In this document: positions 1-11,275 of the stretch, one piece after another | Numbering within the stretch: the stretch's first letter is position 1 | How the letters are laid out: every line of letters starts with the position of its first letter | Source: Gymnopus androsaceus JB14 | Taxonomy: Eukaryota > Basidiomycota > Agaricomycetes > Agaricales > Omphalotaceae | Direction: 5' to 3' | Length of the DNA stretch: 64,000 nt | Assembly (NCBI GenBank): GCA_009733575.1 | Contig: ML769398.1 | Coordinates: forward strand, 1-64,000 | Notes under the pieces: generated by a model | What the model was told of the DNA's origin: nothing | Databases searched by the model: none | Seen by the model: the letters and a program-made list of their open reading frames with translations, nothing else | Program-made: the position numbers and the translations under genes

Positions 1-24
1 GACACCTGTGACATGTGACAAGTT

Positions 25-170
25 GGGCAGCTGCCCAGCCCTGACTAGGCAGCTGCCTGGTAGGCAGGGCAGTGATTTCAATTAAGACAGGATTGATGGG
101 CTGCTGCCTGGAAAATTTGAGCACAGGTGGGCAGCTGCCTCACTGAAATATTGGCTGGGCAGAATGCCCC
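25..170. repeat. Palindromic GGCAGCTGCC repeats
   Basis: The motif GGCAGCTGCC, or close variants, recurs about five times in the first 170 bases, with AT-richer sequence after it. The pattern resembles the subterminal repeat arrays of the TIR elements further along the window, so this may be the right arm of another element cut off by the window edge. No terminus is visible, so that is an inference. Confidence 0.4.
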
Positions 171-871
171 GAAAAGTAACCTCTTAGGATAGTTTAGGTA
201 CATCAGTTTTCTATCCTAACTAGGTCATATATAGTGGTTGCCTGAAGTGCACAACTTGTATATAGCAGCATAGTAGAATTTTGAGCCTTTGTATATAGCA
301 AAATAAAAGGAGTTTTAACTCCAGTTTTGTTCTTTATTTTGTGTGAAAAACATAAGCAGAACTTTTAAGTTATCTCGAGTGATTTTATAGCTCATGAAGA
401 CTCTTACATAAGTTTGGTTAAGTCCTTCAGCGCGGCAAACTACCAAACTTTGAAGCCAGTCACCGCGGCCATCTTTCAAGACTTGCTTGCGGGTGTTTTG
501 GCTCGATGTATGCAGTTTTTGTATGCTAATCTCATTTCGAAATTGAAACACTCCCAACGCTGCTTATTGGACTCTTATCATGGTGAAACTGTCCACTTGG
601 ACTTGGCCAACTAAGGATTTAGTTCCTCGCTGGTTTTACCGCGACCAGTACCGCTTCTAGCCACAGCAGACTTCTTCCGCTCTAAGTCGTCAAGCACATC
701 ATGTGGTTTTGATGGTGTGATTACACCACCTTGTTATCAAGCAAGAGTTTGATTGGTCAAAGTCTTGGGTTCAAACTGTTTATTGCAAACTGGTTTTCAT
801 GCCGAGAACCAGGAATAAAGTTAACAAGTTCTGGCCAGATAAGACATAGATACATGTTTGTGCCCATTCTT
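171..871. other. No gene recognised
   Basis: About 700 bases of mixed composition. The only ORFs are short and overlap on both strands, and none resembles a known family. No intron-exon structure was seen. Confidence 0.5.
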
Positions 872-873
872 TA

Positions 874-2597
874 CATCAGCAAAAATGCTCTGGGCCTGAG
901 ATAGCCTAGGTAGCCTGTTAAGCCCGTGCAGCCCAGATCAAAGCGGCGGGAAATCGATCGCAAATCGATCGTGGGAATCGACCGATGTCGATCGATCGAT
1001 GACCTGGGTTGGACCTTTGAAGTAATGGGACTTGGCGAAGCTATTAGCAACACCCTTAACACACTGTAATGTGTCCCAGAGGAAAGGAGTGGAAGAAGGA
1101 CGGAGCGGAGCGAACGCACAGCCGCAAGTCGATCGCAAATCAATCGCAATGTCGATTGATTGATTGGCGGAGATTTCGGAAATAAGAATAGAGAAGATCA
1201 GCTAGGCTAAGTTGATTTTTGAACTGAAGTTACGATACATGGTATACTACTTAAATACTAGTCAGTTTGGATAAACGGATAAATGTAAAGAACAATAAGT
1301 AATATATATCTGGGAGTGTATTCAGTAAGTATAACAATAAAGTAATTCAGTAAGAAAGACAAAAGAATATAAGAGGAATAAAACAATAAGTATCGGAAAG
1401 TGTGTCCAAACATGATAGGGATGTTTCCGAAGGTAAAGGGCAGCTATCAGATCAATATGTCAATTGATCGATGGCAATTGATCGGAAATCGGCGGCAAGT
1501 GTCGAACATCGGCAGCAAGTGTTGGACGTCGGCAACGAGCGGTGATGATTGTATGAATAAAACAGTAGTCAATGTGTTGATATATTGAAAAGTTGATTAA
1601 TCAATGACAAGTGATCGGAAATCGATCGGCAAGTGTTGGAAGTGATCGGTGATGATAGCATGGATATAACATAGCCTGGGTGACCTGAGATTACCCTATA
1701 GATCAACCTCACGTAGCCTGGGCAACCTGGGTGACCAGGGCAACTCAGGTTAATGGAGACTACCCTCTAGGGTACCCTGAAGTCACCCCATTGGGCTAAC
1801 CTGGGTGAACCTGAGGAAGCCTGAGGAAACCTGAGCAATCTGAGGCAACCTGAGACAGTCTGAAACTTGGTTTAATTTTATACAACCTAAAGAGCCTAAA
1901 TAACTTCGGGTTTTAAGCTATTAAATATATAGATGTTCTGTAATCAAAAGCAGACATTCCACTTGCTTGATAAATCATCTATAGATCAAAGTTGTAAGTA
2001 ATTGCGCGAAATAAGCGCCGAACCGCGTGGGCGCCTGTGAACTGCGTACAATCAAAAACCTGTTGATGGGGTCAAATCATATTCATCAAGAGTATAACAG
2101 ATTACCTCCTAAGCTTGCTACACTTAAACATGAGTCTGAATAACTTCAGTGAGCTGTTCCGAGATGTAAGTTAAGGTCAATAAGATATTAAGAAGCTTCT
2201 TCTAATAAGAACACGTTAAGTGAGTCCAATAAGAACAATGAAATAGTATAAGTTGAGCAACATTGAGTGATAAGACTAAGTATAAAGACAGGTGAATAAT
2301 GAGATAACTAAGATGTTTTTTAGATACCACTACTTATGATAGGCACCCTCAGGCTACCTCAGGTTACCTCAGGTTGCTCAGGCAGCCTCAGGTTTACTCA
2401 GGTTCACTCAGGGTAGCTCAGGGTAGCTCAGGCTACCTCAGGTTGACATAGGTTACCTATAACCACCTGAAAAGGCCAAGGAAAAAGAGATAAACCTGGA
2501 TGACCTGGGCAGCCTAGGTGACCTAGGCTTCCTAGGTAGCCTAGGCACCCAAAGGAAAGCCTTTGATAACCCAGGGCCCAGACCATTTTTGCTGATG
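874..2597. mobile_element. Non-autonomous TIR element, 1.72 kb, family CATCAGCAAA (copy 1)
   Basis: The ends are inverted repeats: CATCAGCAAAAATG at the left and its complement at the right, extending to about 23 bp with one mismatch through TCTGGGCC. A TA dinucleotide flanks both sides (872-873 and 2598-2599), consistent with a TA target duplication. Inside, short repeats built on CCTGGGTGACC, CCTGAG and CCTAGG are arrayed near both ends (about 895-935, 1670-1870, 2340-2560) in opposite orientation. The middle holds GATCGATC-rich stretches. There is no credible coding sequence; the Gly/Leu/Pro-rich ORFs are translations of the repeats. The same terminus recurs at 20205, 52019 and 53001. Confidence 0.8.
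1911..2597. repeat. Right arm of TIR element, direct-repeat copy A
   Basis: This segment is nearly identical to 24870-25617. Copy B has a roughly 10-bp insertion (an extra 'taaataagcg') and extra CCTGGCAGCCTAGGTGA units. The match runs to the terminal TTTTTGCTGATG in both copies and stops there, which defines the element boundary. Confidence 0.9.
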
Positions 2598-2599
2598 TA

Positions 2600-4447
2600 G
2601 CTGTAGCTTTGAATTTTGCTTCTTTGTTCACTGGTCATGCCGCGATCAACTCTTGTTTGGATGGCAAATAATCTATCTCACCAATCCTCTCCCCCAAACT
2701 AAAAATTTCAACTGTCCCAGTTGAAGGAGGGTAGCCAAGCATAGCGCGGCAAAATATTTCATGCAGAATGGACCCTTTTTCAAGATTCCAGTTTCATGTC
2801 TTGCTGCAATGATATTTCTATTGCAGCAAAGTCTGTCCGCGATGCTCTGAGTCCCATTGTTCTGATGTCTGCAGTGAAAGTGAATTCTTCTCTCATCTGG
2901 CAGTATTTTGGTGGCAAATATTTTGTCCAGCCTGGTGCCATCTCCAGCCTTAGCTGTTATCCTGACTGCTTGAACTTGGGTTATAACCACAAGTTTCAAA
3001 CTCTTCACCAGGGATATTGCCATAGTCCCCAATGCACACAAGGATATTACCATGCGCCCTAAATAAAGGACAGCCATGGAGAAATCCCTGGTGCTTCCCA
3101 TAGTAAGGATATTGGAAGGACTCATGATCTTCGCACCCCTTCTCAAATGGGACACAGTGCGCCCCTTCCCAAATTGGAAGGCACACGCCGGGCACGGTTG
3201 CTGGCCAAAACGGCTGTAATTCAGACCAAAATTAATGGTAGGCAAATGAATCAAACATGAAACCTTCTGAATACACAACAATTAAGCGCCACTAATCCAC
3301 TAGGCCACCGGGGCAATGATACATACAAGTCTAATCTAGTAATAACAGTCAATTTTCATTACTCTGTACACTACGTTGCTTTAGGTAATTGGCCTAGCAT
3401 TGTTTCACACCGGAAAGGGAAAAAATTAAGGTCTACCAAATTGCCCCCCGAATTATTGCGATAATCTACAAATGGGATATCCGCTATCATGTGATTATTC
3501 ACACGCCCATACATGGCTTATCCAGAGACATGTGCATCTTTCAATTGCAAAATAAGGTCTACCGAATTTTTTCCCTTTCCCGTGTGTTTGATTTCAAGAT
3601 TGTGTGTCAGAAACAGACATCGCAGCTCCCTCACCATCAATCCGCTTTCCCCCCTCCACGCCAGCTCCCGCGTGAATATGCACTCTATCGAACTCCGTGC
3701 GCTCGCAGAGATCTAAAACAATAACCTTTATATGGTCTGGTTGGAGGTAACCATACCATTCGCAGTCTTTTTTGGGGAATTGGGAGTGAGGTACTTGGAT
3801 TTGACGGATTTGGTGGATTTGATGAGATTGAGGCATGCGATGATGGTGGAACCGGTTAGGGTCCGTTGAGAGAATAAGAGGAAGAGGAAGTTGGTGGGAA
3901 AGGAGCAGATGGCAGTGAATCTACACCCCATGAAGTGGAAGCGGAGGCGGATGTAGATGGAAACTCATCATCAAAGTTACCATAATTCTTTCCACCGTTG
4001 GAGATGGATGCGGATAATCCAGATGGTTTACTAGGTACACTCGGTACGCTTGGTGATACCTTCGTCCCCATACTCTGCCTCCGGCTCCCCCAGCCCCTCC
4101 AAACCCACGTAAAGGTGTACTTGAAGGCCTCTCAACAGGGACGATAAAGTTTTAAAGCACTGTATGAGGCGTTGGGGACGCAAGGGGTGTTGCTGTGACA
4201 GAAGGAGAATGATTTGGGAGTGATTTGAAGAAGTTGCCGTTCCTGTAAGAAGGATATAGGCCGGCGCCATTGCTGGTACCCAGACCCGAGACTTGCCACT
4301 GCCAGTGATTCCTCTCTCGATGACACAACTCCACCTTTGAAAAATTCCTCTTCTTCTCTGATTTTTATACCAATACTTCATCTGAGAGCCTGGGTCAGTC
4401 CCTCAGTTTTGCTCATACTCAGCGAGTAAACTTACAGAAGCAGTAAT
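2600..4447. other. No gene recognised (host sequence left of the LINE)
   Basis: No reading frame could be assigned to a family. A tRNA-like segment lies at 3241-3314 on the minus strand. A Ser/Pro-rich minus-strand frame at 3856-4071 and neighbouring short frames could be exons of a host gene, but I could not join them convincingly. The LINE is inserted at the right edge of this stretch. Confidence 0.4.
3241..3314 (-). other. tRNA-like segment (possible SINE head or decayed tRNA)
   Basis: The minus strand starts GCCCCGGTGGCCTAGTGG, an excellent Pol III A-box context, and has GTTTGATTC, a B-box-like sequence, about 45 bases later. The 3' end does not pair with the 5' acceptor sequence, so this is not a functional tRNA as it stands. 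It could be a tRNA-derived SINE head or a tRNA pseudogene. Confidence 0.35.
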
Positions 4448-4461
4448 AGAGGTAAAGGGCA
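4448..4461. repeat. LINE target-site duplication, left copy
   Basis: AGAGGTAAAGGGCA occurs here and again at 13701-13714, directly after the LINE poly(A) tail. A 14-bp perfect direct repeat is as expected for target-primed reverse transcription. Confidence 0.85.
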
Positions 4462-4637
4462 GGGCGCTTCTTGATCTAGTACCATCACCACCTCCATAGT
4501 TCCCACGGTTTTCGTAAAAAACTGAAGGAACAAAGGATCTTCGGGGAGATACTGTACTCAGATTATAGTAGTAAATACTTGTTTTAATAAACCTAAAACT
4601 ACTATAAATCACCTTTCAACCAACAAAACACCCAGCA

Positions 4638-6391
4638 ATGGGTTCAAACCCGAGCCAAGGCTCCGTATTTGAACAAATGCAAAGAGCGTCGAACAATAGC
4701 ATACAGACCACGTGAGCACGGCAACGCGCACTGGACAATGACATTCCGAACCTGGTTGAAAAGGCTATCAGCGAGAAACTCATGAAAATGGGAGATGACT
4801 ACTACAAAGTATTGCCAGCACAGATGACGCGTATAGCGACGGAGCAACTGGCAACTCCAGCACCTCCGACCGTGGCACGAAAGAAGGCCTGGGAGCAGGT
4901 GGGCTTGATAGCAAAACTACTGCAAGCAAAGGCGAAGGTGGGGGAAGAGCTGAAAGAAGAGATGGTGGATGAAATCATGAAGAAAATGGAGGCAAAGATG
5001 GAGGAAGAAGGGGAGAGAACAGCAGTCTAGGCAGAGGCGAGCGCAGAGCATGTGAAGGAGGTAGTGCGCACACTAGGCACCGCACTGGCAGCAGTGGAAG
5101 CGCTGGTGGAGAAAGCGAAGCCACAGAGCGAGGGGGAAACTGTCAAAACACACGGGAGGAGGGAGAAATCACTGGACAGCCGTGTTCTTATGCAAAAGCC
5201 ATAGGGGCTAAAGACTTGGCGGAACAACTACAGCACCCCAAGCACGATTCAGCAATACAGGCTGGGAAGATGATGGAACGGAGATTCGTGATACGGTCAG
5301 GAACGGAGAGCGACTGGGCACTATCGGAAGCGGAACTCTTGCAGAAAGCAAACCAGGCACTTGTAAAAGTGGTAACAGATGAAGCGGAAGACGAGGATGT
5401 GGCAAAGGTGGTAGCAGTCCAGAAAATACGAGGAATGGGGATGTTCTGCGTGATGAGGACAAAGGCCGAGACGGAGTGGATAACCAACGAGGGGAGATTG
5501 AAGCTATTCTGCGAGGGATGGGGCACCACTGCTACAGCTCGCCCCAACTATCAGGAAGTTGTCGTCGAGTTTGTCCCCACCACAACCAGCATCGAACCAT
5601 GGTCATACGAGGCAATCGAGCATGACAGCGGACTGCCTTGCAAATCCATAGGAAGTATACGATGGATCAAGAGGATTGAACACCGCACTCCCAACCAAAA
5701 GACAGGACACACCATCTTCTCCTTCACCAGCCGTGAGGCTGCCAACATGGCCATGAAGAAGGGGGTCATATGTTCAGGTCGAATACTCAACGCACGTCAC
5801 GATACAAGATATCCCCAACGATGCATGAAATGCCAGCAGTATGGGCACATCGCCAAGGAGTGCAAGTCCTCTAGCGATGCGTGCGGAAGGTGCAGGGAAG
5901 CCCATCCCACACAGTCCTGCCAGGCAAGCAGTGAGCAGTTTTACTGCGCAGTGTGCAGATCACCAGGCCACACAGCAGGGGACCGAAACTGTCCAACACT
6001 CCTTTGGAGGATCCACGAACGCGCGCAGCGAAACCCAGAATGGAATTATCAGTACTTTGTTACTGAGGACCCAGGAACATGGATCAGGGAAGACGAGATG
6101 GCCGAACCAGATGGCAACCAAGGATGGAGAGCAGAGGTAAAGAGGCAGTACAACGAGGGGTGGCAGACGGTACAAAGAGGAGGGGGAACGGGGAGACTAG
6201 CTGGAGGAAGAGCAGGAGAGGGAGGCGGAACAAGGAGCTCCCAACATAGCAGGGGTCGAGGAACATCGAGAGCAAATGCAGTCATGAGCACGGCTAGGCA
6301 GATCACAATGGGCCCATATCTATCCAAGTCAAAGGAACCACTAAAATCAAACCCGACACCTACACCGCAAGACGGTACGAGCACCCAATGA
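4638..6391 (+). pseudogene. LINE ORF1 (gag-like, CCHC zinc knuckles), broken
   Basis: ORF1 protein of the LINE, expected to be the RNA-binding component of the retrotransposition particle. The start is taken at the ATG at 4638. An in-frame TGA occurs at 4713, a TAG at 5028, and the frame shifts between about 5031 and 5215; from 5216 to 6391 it is open. The N-terminal part is charged and probably helical. The C-terminal half has knuckles of the type C-x2-C-x4-H-x4-C (CMKCQQYGHIAKEC) followed by two further Cys/His clusters up to about 5998, then a Gly/Arg-rich tail. The stop overlaps the ORF2 start as ATGA, suggesting coupled termination-reinitiation. Confidence 0.8.
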
Positions 6392-8545
6392 GCCACAACG
6401 CTCCAGACAAAAACACTAGCGACAGACTCACCATACTGCAACTAAACACCAACAAATCCGATGATTGCATGCACAAATTCCTGCAAGGGAAGGATGTAGA
6501 AGTGATAGCCATACAGGAACCACACATTGACTACTTAGGGCACACAAGAGCCCTACCCCACCTGCGAGTTGTGTACCCAACACAACACCTCGACAGCTAC
6601 GCCAAACACACCACCCGCTCCCTCCTACTTCTCAATACAAAACTCCCCACAGAATGCTGGACACAGCTGCCAGTAAATAGCCCAGACGTCACGGCGGTAC
6701 AGTTTACCAGTGAATATGGAACACTACGGATTTTTAACATATACAACAACGGCGGTAACGACAAAGCACTAGAGGCCATTCAGCAATGGCAGTGCAGCCC
6801 AGAAGCGAGACACGTACCTAAAGCACCGCTGAATGTAATATGGCTCGGCGACTTCAATCGGCACCACCCAATGTGGGACAAGCCACGAAACCACCACCTC
6901 TTCACTGCTCAAAACCTAGCTGCTGCGCAGCGACTACTAGCAATGATAGCAGAAAACGCACTGCGGATGGCACTACCAGAATCAATACCAATGTTGAAGT
7001 CGCATTCAACAGGGAACTACACCAGGGTCGACAATGTGTTCTGCACCAAGGGAGTCCTAGACCGCATAATCACATGCGACACCAGACCCAGCCTCCGACC
7101 CATAAAAACGGACAACTTCCCAATAGAAACCAAGATCGATATGAGGATGGGGGTAGTAGAGGTCAGGGAAAGGAGGAACTGGAAGATGGTAGACTGGGAA
7201 GATTTTAATGAGAGGCTAGAGGAGAAGATGGGCGAGCTAGAGGAACCAAAGGAGATAGAGACAGAAGAAGAGTTCTGGAGAGTCCTGGAGGGACTGGACG
7301 GGGCAGTCGAAGAGGTGGTGAAGGAGAAAGTGCCAGTGGTAAAGCCAAGCCCAAGACAGAGACGATGGTGGAACAAAGAGATCTCAAAGATGAAATCGGT
7401 AAAAGGAAACCTTTCCAAACGGTCGTACAGGGCAAGGGCAGACCCAGCGCACCCGGTACATGAGGAGTTCAGAAGAATGAGGCAGACAATGTCAACGGAG
7501 ATCAAGAAAGCAAAGGCCGACAAATGGGTAGAGTACCTCGCAGATGCAGATGCAAGCACAATGTGGAATGTAGGAAAGATGGTCAAGGGGGAACCGAAAG
7601 ATGGAGGAAGGTCAAGGATCCCAGAACAGTGGACAGTGAATGAGAGGGGAGAAAACAAGCTAGTGGGAGATAACATAGGGAAAGCCAAAATATTCCGAGA
7701 CACCTTTTTCCCACCACCGCCAGCAGAATCACGTGTCCCAAGGACAGTTGAATACCCAGCGGCAGCATGGGAGTTCACAATACCAACAGACAGAAGGCTA
7801 AAGAACGCAATCCATTGCATGAAGAATGGAAAAGCGACAAGAATGGGAACAATTCCAAACGACCTATTCAAAGCCTGTTCAACCCTCCTTGTTCCTCGAT
7901 TGGGACCAATATACCGAGCGACATACAACCTGAGGATATACCCAGATGATTGGGCATTGAATGAGACAATCGTGCTGAAGAAACCAGGACAAGCCGACTA
8001 CAGACAGCCATCAGCACTGCGACCAGTGGCCATATCCGAAGGCCATGGCAGGCTCATGAATGGTGATATGGCAGCGGAGGTCACCACACAGGCCGAGACA
8101 CTTGGTTTACTTCCATCCCTGCAATTCGGAGCACGACCAGGGCGAAATACCACCGACTCTATCCACCTCATGGTACACCGAATAAAGGAGCTGTGGGGAG
8201 AAGGGCAAATTGTAGCAGTCCTATTCATGGATGTAAAGGGAGCATTCCCCAGTGTCGACCTCGATATGCTATATCACGAACTCCGACTATTGGGAGTACC
8301 CAAAGAAATTATTGAATGGCTCCAACGAAGGTATGCAAACCGGAAAACAAGATTGGCGTTTGACGACTACGTCTCCGGAGTCGAGAGCGTTCTAGGAGGA
8401 GAGGATCAGGGCGACCCAAGCGCTGGAATAGGGTATATCTTATACGCCGCAGGACTGCTGGCACTATTCGACCCGCTAGAGAGGGAAGAGGCTTATGGGT
8501 TCATGGACGACGTAGCCGCTATGACGTGGGGAGAGAACGTGGAGG
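6388..8545 (+). pseudogene. LINE ORF2, 5' part: AP endonuclease and reverse transcriptase
   Basis: Replication protein of the LINE. The N-terminus carries AP-endonuclease motifs (LQLNTNKS, AIQEPH, GDFNRHHPMWD, a DNVF-type motif and TDNFPI). The reverse transcriptase follows: QFGARPGRNTTDS, the first catalytic Asp in LFMDVKGAFPSVD, EDQGDP, and the catalytic FMDD at about 8500. The frame is open from the ATG at 6388, which overlaps the ORF1 stop by ATGA. It is cut after the FMDD box by the insertion starting at 8546; the ORF runs into the element and stops at 8625. The RT thumb region expected after FMDD was not found on either side of the insertion, so some LINE sequence has probably also been lost. 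Confidence 0.85.
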
Positions 8546-9002
8546 CAGCTGATTCTGCCAGCTTAATGCAAAAAATCACGATAAGTGTCGCAGCCCGTTT
8601 TGCAAAAGATCACGATAACTTATAAGACTTATTGGGAATGGCTTCGGGGTGCTGCTGCCGGATTTTCGGCATTGCGGCAGTGTAGTTCTTTTGCCAAACA
8701 TTTGTTAAATGCTTTTTGCACCAACAAAATCAGTATTATTATTTCACAAAATATTTTGTGAATATGTTTGCTTTATAATATTGCAATAAAAGCCATTATT
8801 ATTTTGCCAAATTTTTGTTAAATTTACTTTGTGCTCAAATATTAAAATACAATTGATTACTTAGGCGCCTATGGTCCTTCCGAGGTTCATTTACCAAATA
8901 TTTGTTAGTAGCCAAATGAAATCAATTGTCTGGGCGCCTATGATCCTTTGTAGATTGATTTGGCAAATATTTGGTATTAAATCAATGTGAAAAAAAACGG
9001 CT

Positions 9003-9425
9003 GTGGGGTGCTTGTGGGCGCTTATTCTGTGGAAAAAAAAAAAGGTCAATCATGGGGTCCCGTAAATCCCCATAAAATGCTCAAAATAATGAAAATATAT
9101 TAATCATGATGTCCCATAAATGCCGAAAAATACTGAAAAATAATAAAAATATTCAGGAGGCAGGGTTAGGTGCACTGGCACATGATTCATACTGTTGGAC
9201 GCTTATTTTACAAAAAAAAAAAGTTGATCATGGGGTCCCATAAATCCCCAAAAAGGCTCAAAATAATGAAAATATGTTGATCATGGGGTCCCATAAATGC
9301 CGAAAAAATACTGAAAAATAATAATAATATTCAGGGGGCAGGGTTAGGTGCACTGGCACATGATTCATATTGTTGGGTACTTATGGGTGCTTATTTTATG
9401 AAAAAAAAAGTTGATCATTGGATCC
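9003..9425. repeat. Tandem repeat, unit about 183 bp, 2.3 copies
   Basis: Each unit holds an A-run, then TGATCATGGGGTCCCATAAATCCCC, a second GGGGTCCCATAAATGCCG, an AATATTCAGG..GGCAGGGTTAGGTGCACTGGCACATGATTCAT segment and a GGCGCTTATT-type junction. The layout parallels the roughly 180-190-bp arrays in the arms of the 34526-38482 element. Confidence 0.8.
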
Positions 9426-9860
9426 CATAAATCCCAAACAATTGCTGAAAAAGAATGATGGTTTTGCTGTAAAGCAGGGCCTCAAGGGAGCAATAAACAG
9501 GTACATTGTCTGGATTCTCGCAAGGTATACCTTTTGAATAAGAATGAGTCAGGTAACAATGAAGTGCACTACAAATTTAGTATTTCTACTGACCGTGGGA
9601 ATTTTCTTCATTCATTACAATTTGTTGAGCTTGCCTGTGAGTATTCCAGGTACTGTAGTTCTATGTACAGAGGCGATGGTCACAGTCATGGAGGCCTCAT
9701 TGTGTCACCTATTTACCGTGATGTCATGGTCAAATGTAGCCCTGTCGCCTAACTTTCAACCATGACACACCTAAAAAAAATCAAAATAAACATGGCTACA
9801 ACTGGGTTCGTTGCCTAAGTTTGGACCATGATGTACACATGACCATTGCCTCTGTACATA

Positions 9861-9947
9861 CAGTGGCTGACAAAATTGATGTCCCCCCCCAAATCAGTAG
9901 CCCATTCAGTAGGTCACGGGGGGTGACATCAATTTTGTTGACCACTG
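9861..9947. mobile_element. 87-bp Tc1/mariner-like MITE
   Basis: Inverted termini CAGTGGCTGACAAAATTGAT and CAGTGGTCAACAAAATTGAT (right end read in complement) flank a core of only about 30 bases, and TA lies on both sides (9859-9860, 9948-9949). CAGTGG termini with a TA duplication are typical of Tc1/mariner. Far too short to code. Confidence 0.75.
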
Positions 9948-10261
9948 TAGAAGTACACATCCAGCATACCCAACATATTATATGCACCCCACTTTTGGGT
10001 GCTTATTAAGTACATCATCGGGTTTCTTAATCCCCAAAAAGCCATCAAAATTGCATAAAGTTTCAGGAAATGAGTTTACACACACAATGGTATTCAGTTT
10101 TAGTAAGAATGAATATGATGTCATATCACAAAAATTTCGAGTTTTTTTTGGTTATGATGTCATTATTGGTTTGTATAGGTGCCTAAGCACTGAGGGTTCT
10201 ACATGGGATTCTCAGTGAATCAACTGTCACTCACCTGGTGGTTGGGTCAAGGAGAAACTGT

Positions 10262-10880
10262 AACCCATTAAGTACCCAGAGAAACTCATACCAAGTTAAC
10301 TCCAGGTTACTACTATGGTAGTACTGATAACTCGGAGTGACTGGTACTAGCTATTAGCACCAGTAATTAGTACTAGTAGTAACTCTGACTTACCACTATA
10401 CTAGTACTAATAACTCGGAGTTACTTGTATGTACTAGCTATTAGTACTAGTAGTTAATACTACTGGTAACTCTGAGTTATCACTATACTAGTACTAATAA
10501 CTCGGAGTTACTGGTACTAGCTATTAGTACTAGTAATTAATACTGGTAACTCTGAGTTACCACTATACTAGTACTAATAACTCGGAGTTACTGGTACTAG
10601 CTATTAGCACTAGTAATTAGTACTAGTAGTAACTCTGACTTACCACTATACTAGTACTAATAACTCGGAGTTACTGGTACTAGCTATTAGTACTAGTAAT
10701 TGATACTACTGGTAACTCTGAGTTACCACTATACTAGTACTAATAACTCGGAGCTACCACTGCTAGTACTAGTATTGTAGTAATTTCCAAGTTACTACAA
10801 TACTAGTACTAATAACTTTGAGTTACTGTAGTACTAGTAACTGGTAGTAGTAACTCAGAGCTACTACTGCTAGTTATGTA
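10262..10880. repeat. Array of palindromic TACTAGTAACTC units
   Basis: Units of about 80-90 bp built from CTAGTACTAATAACTCGGAGTTACTGGTACTAG and relatives recur at about 10329, 10409, 10497, 10577, 10659 and 10742. The units are themselves palindromic, so the array can fold extensively. A related, more diverged array lies at 36048-36545 in the centre of the 34526-38482 element. Confidence 0.85.
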
Positions 10881-11044
10881 TTTAGCATTAGTACTATAAA
10901 TGTTAGGGTGAAGGTGGGCTTACTGATCCAGTGTCAACATAATCAGCACAAATGATATAATATGATCTAGCAGCCAAGGCTGTGCATACATAGTGCTGTA
11001 GCATGAACACGTTTATAATGTGGAAAGTAGAAGTTTCTAATATA

Positions 11045-11124
11045 CTTGCTATGATGTAAAGTAACCGGAATTTTTTCGCCCGTAAAACTGCTGTAAAATT
11101 CCGGTTACTTTATGTCATAGTGAG
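11045..11124. mobile_element. 80-bp TA-flanked hairpin MITE
   Basis: The left end CTTGCTATGATGTAAAGTAACC and the right end (complement CTCACTATGACATAAAGTAACC) form an inverted repeat of about 32 bp around a short loop, flanked by TA (11043-11044, 11125-11126). The AAAGTAAC core is shared with the fold-back element that follows. Confidence 0.7.
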
Positions 11125-11275
11125 TAGTTCAATTGTCTGTATAAACAGGCTTATAAGATTTAATATGAAATTGCTTATGTAGCATCAGGCACAGAGTTCT
11201 AAAAACATGAACTTAGCATTCATTTCATACCCTAATACTAATAGCTAAGTAGATATATGTATAAATTATATACTA

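Larger units (their letters stand above)
8546..11275. mobile_element. Truncated large TIR element (T1), related to 34526-38482
   Basis: The left end, CAGCTGATTC followed by CTTAATGCAAAAAATCACGATAAGTGTCG-type sequence, matches the termini of the elements at 26819-27566 and 34526-38482. As in the latter, the interior has an AT-rich arm with GGCGCTTAT motifs, a tandem repeat of about 183 bp (9003-9425) and an array of palindromic TACTAGTAACTC units (10262-10880). The opposite terminus (CATCTAGTG type) was not found before 11275, so the element is truncated or rearranged. Two tiny TIR elements sit inside it. No transposase ORF is present. Confidence 0.6.

Noticed and set aside
2428..2638. Gly/Leu/Pro-rich ORFs (GCLGYLGSLGHLGCPG type), also at 25428-25676
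   Set aside because: They are translations of the CCTAGGTGACC subterminal repeats and occur in overlapping frames.
2673..3281. 202-codon minus-strand ORF
   Set aside because: It begins inside a tRNA-like segment and has no recognisable domain; more likely part of a repeat.
7017..7928. 303-codon minus-strand ORF antisense to LINE ORF2
   Set aside because: Antisense shadow of the RT-coding strand; Ser/Leu-rich without a family match.
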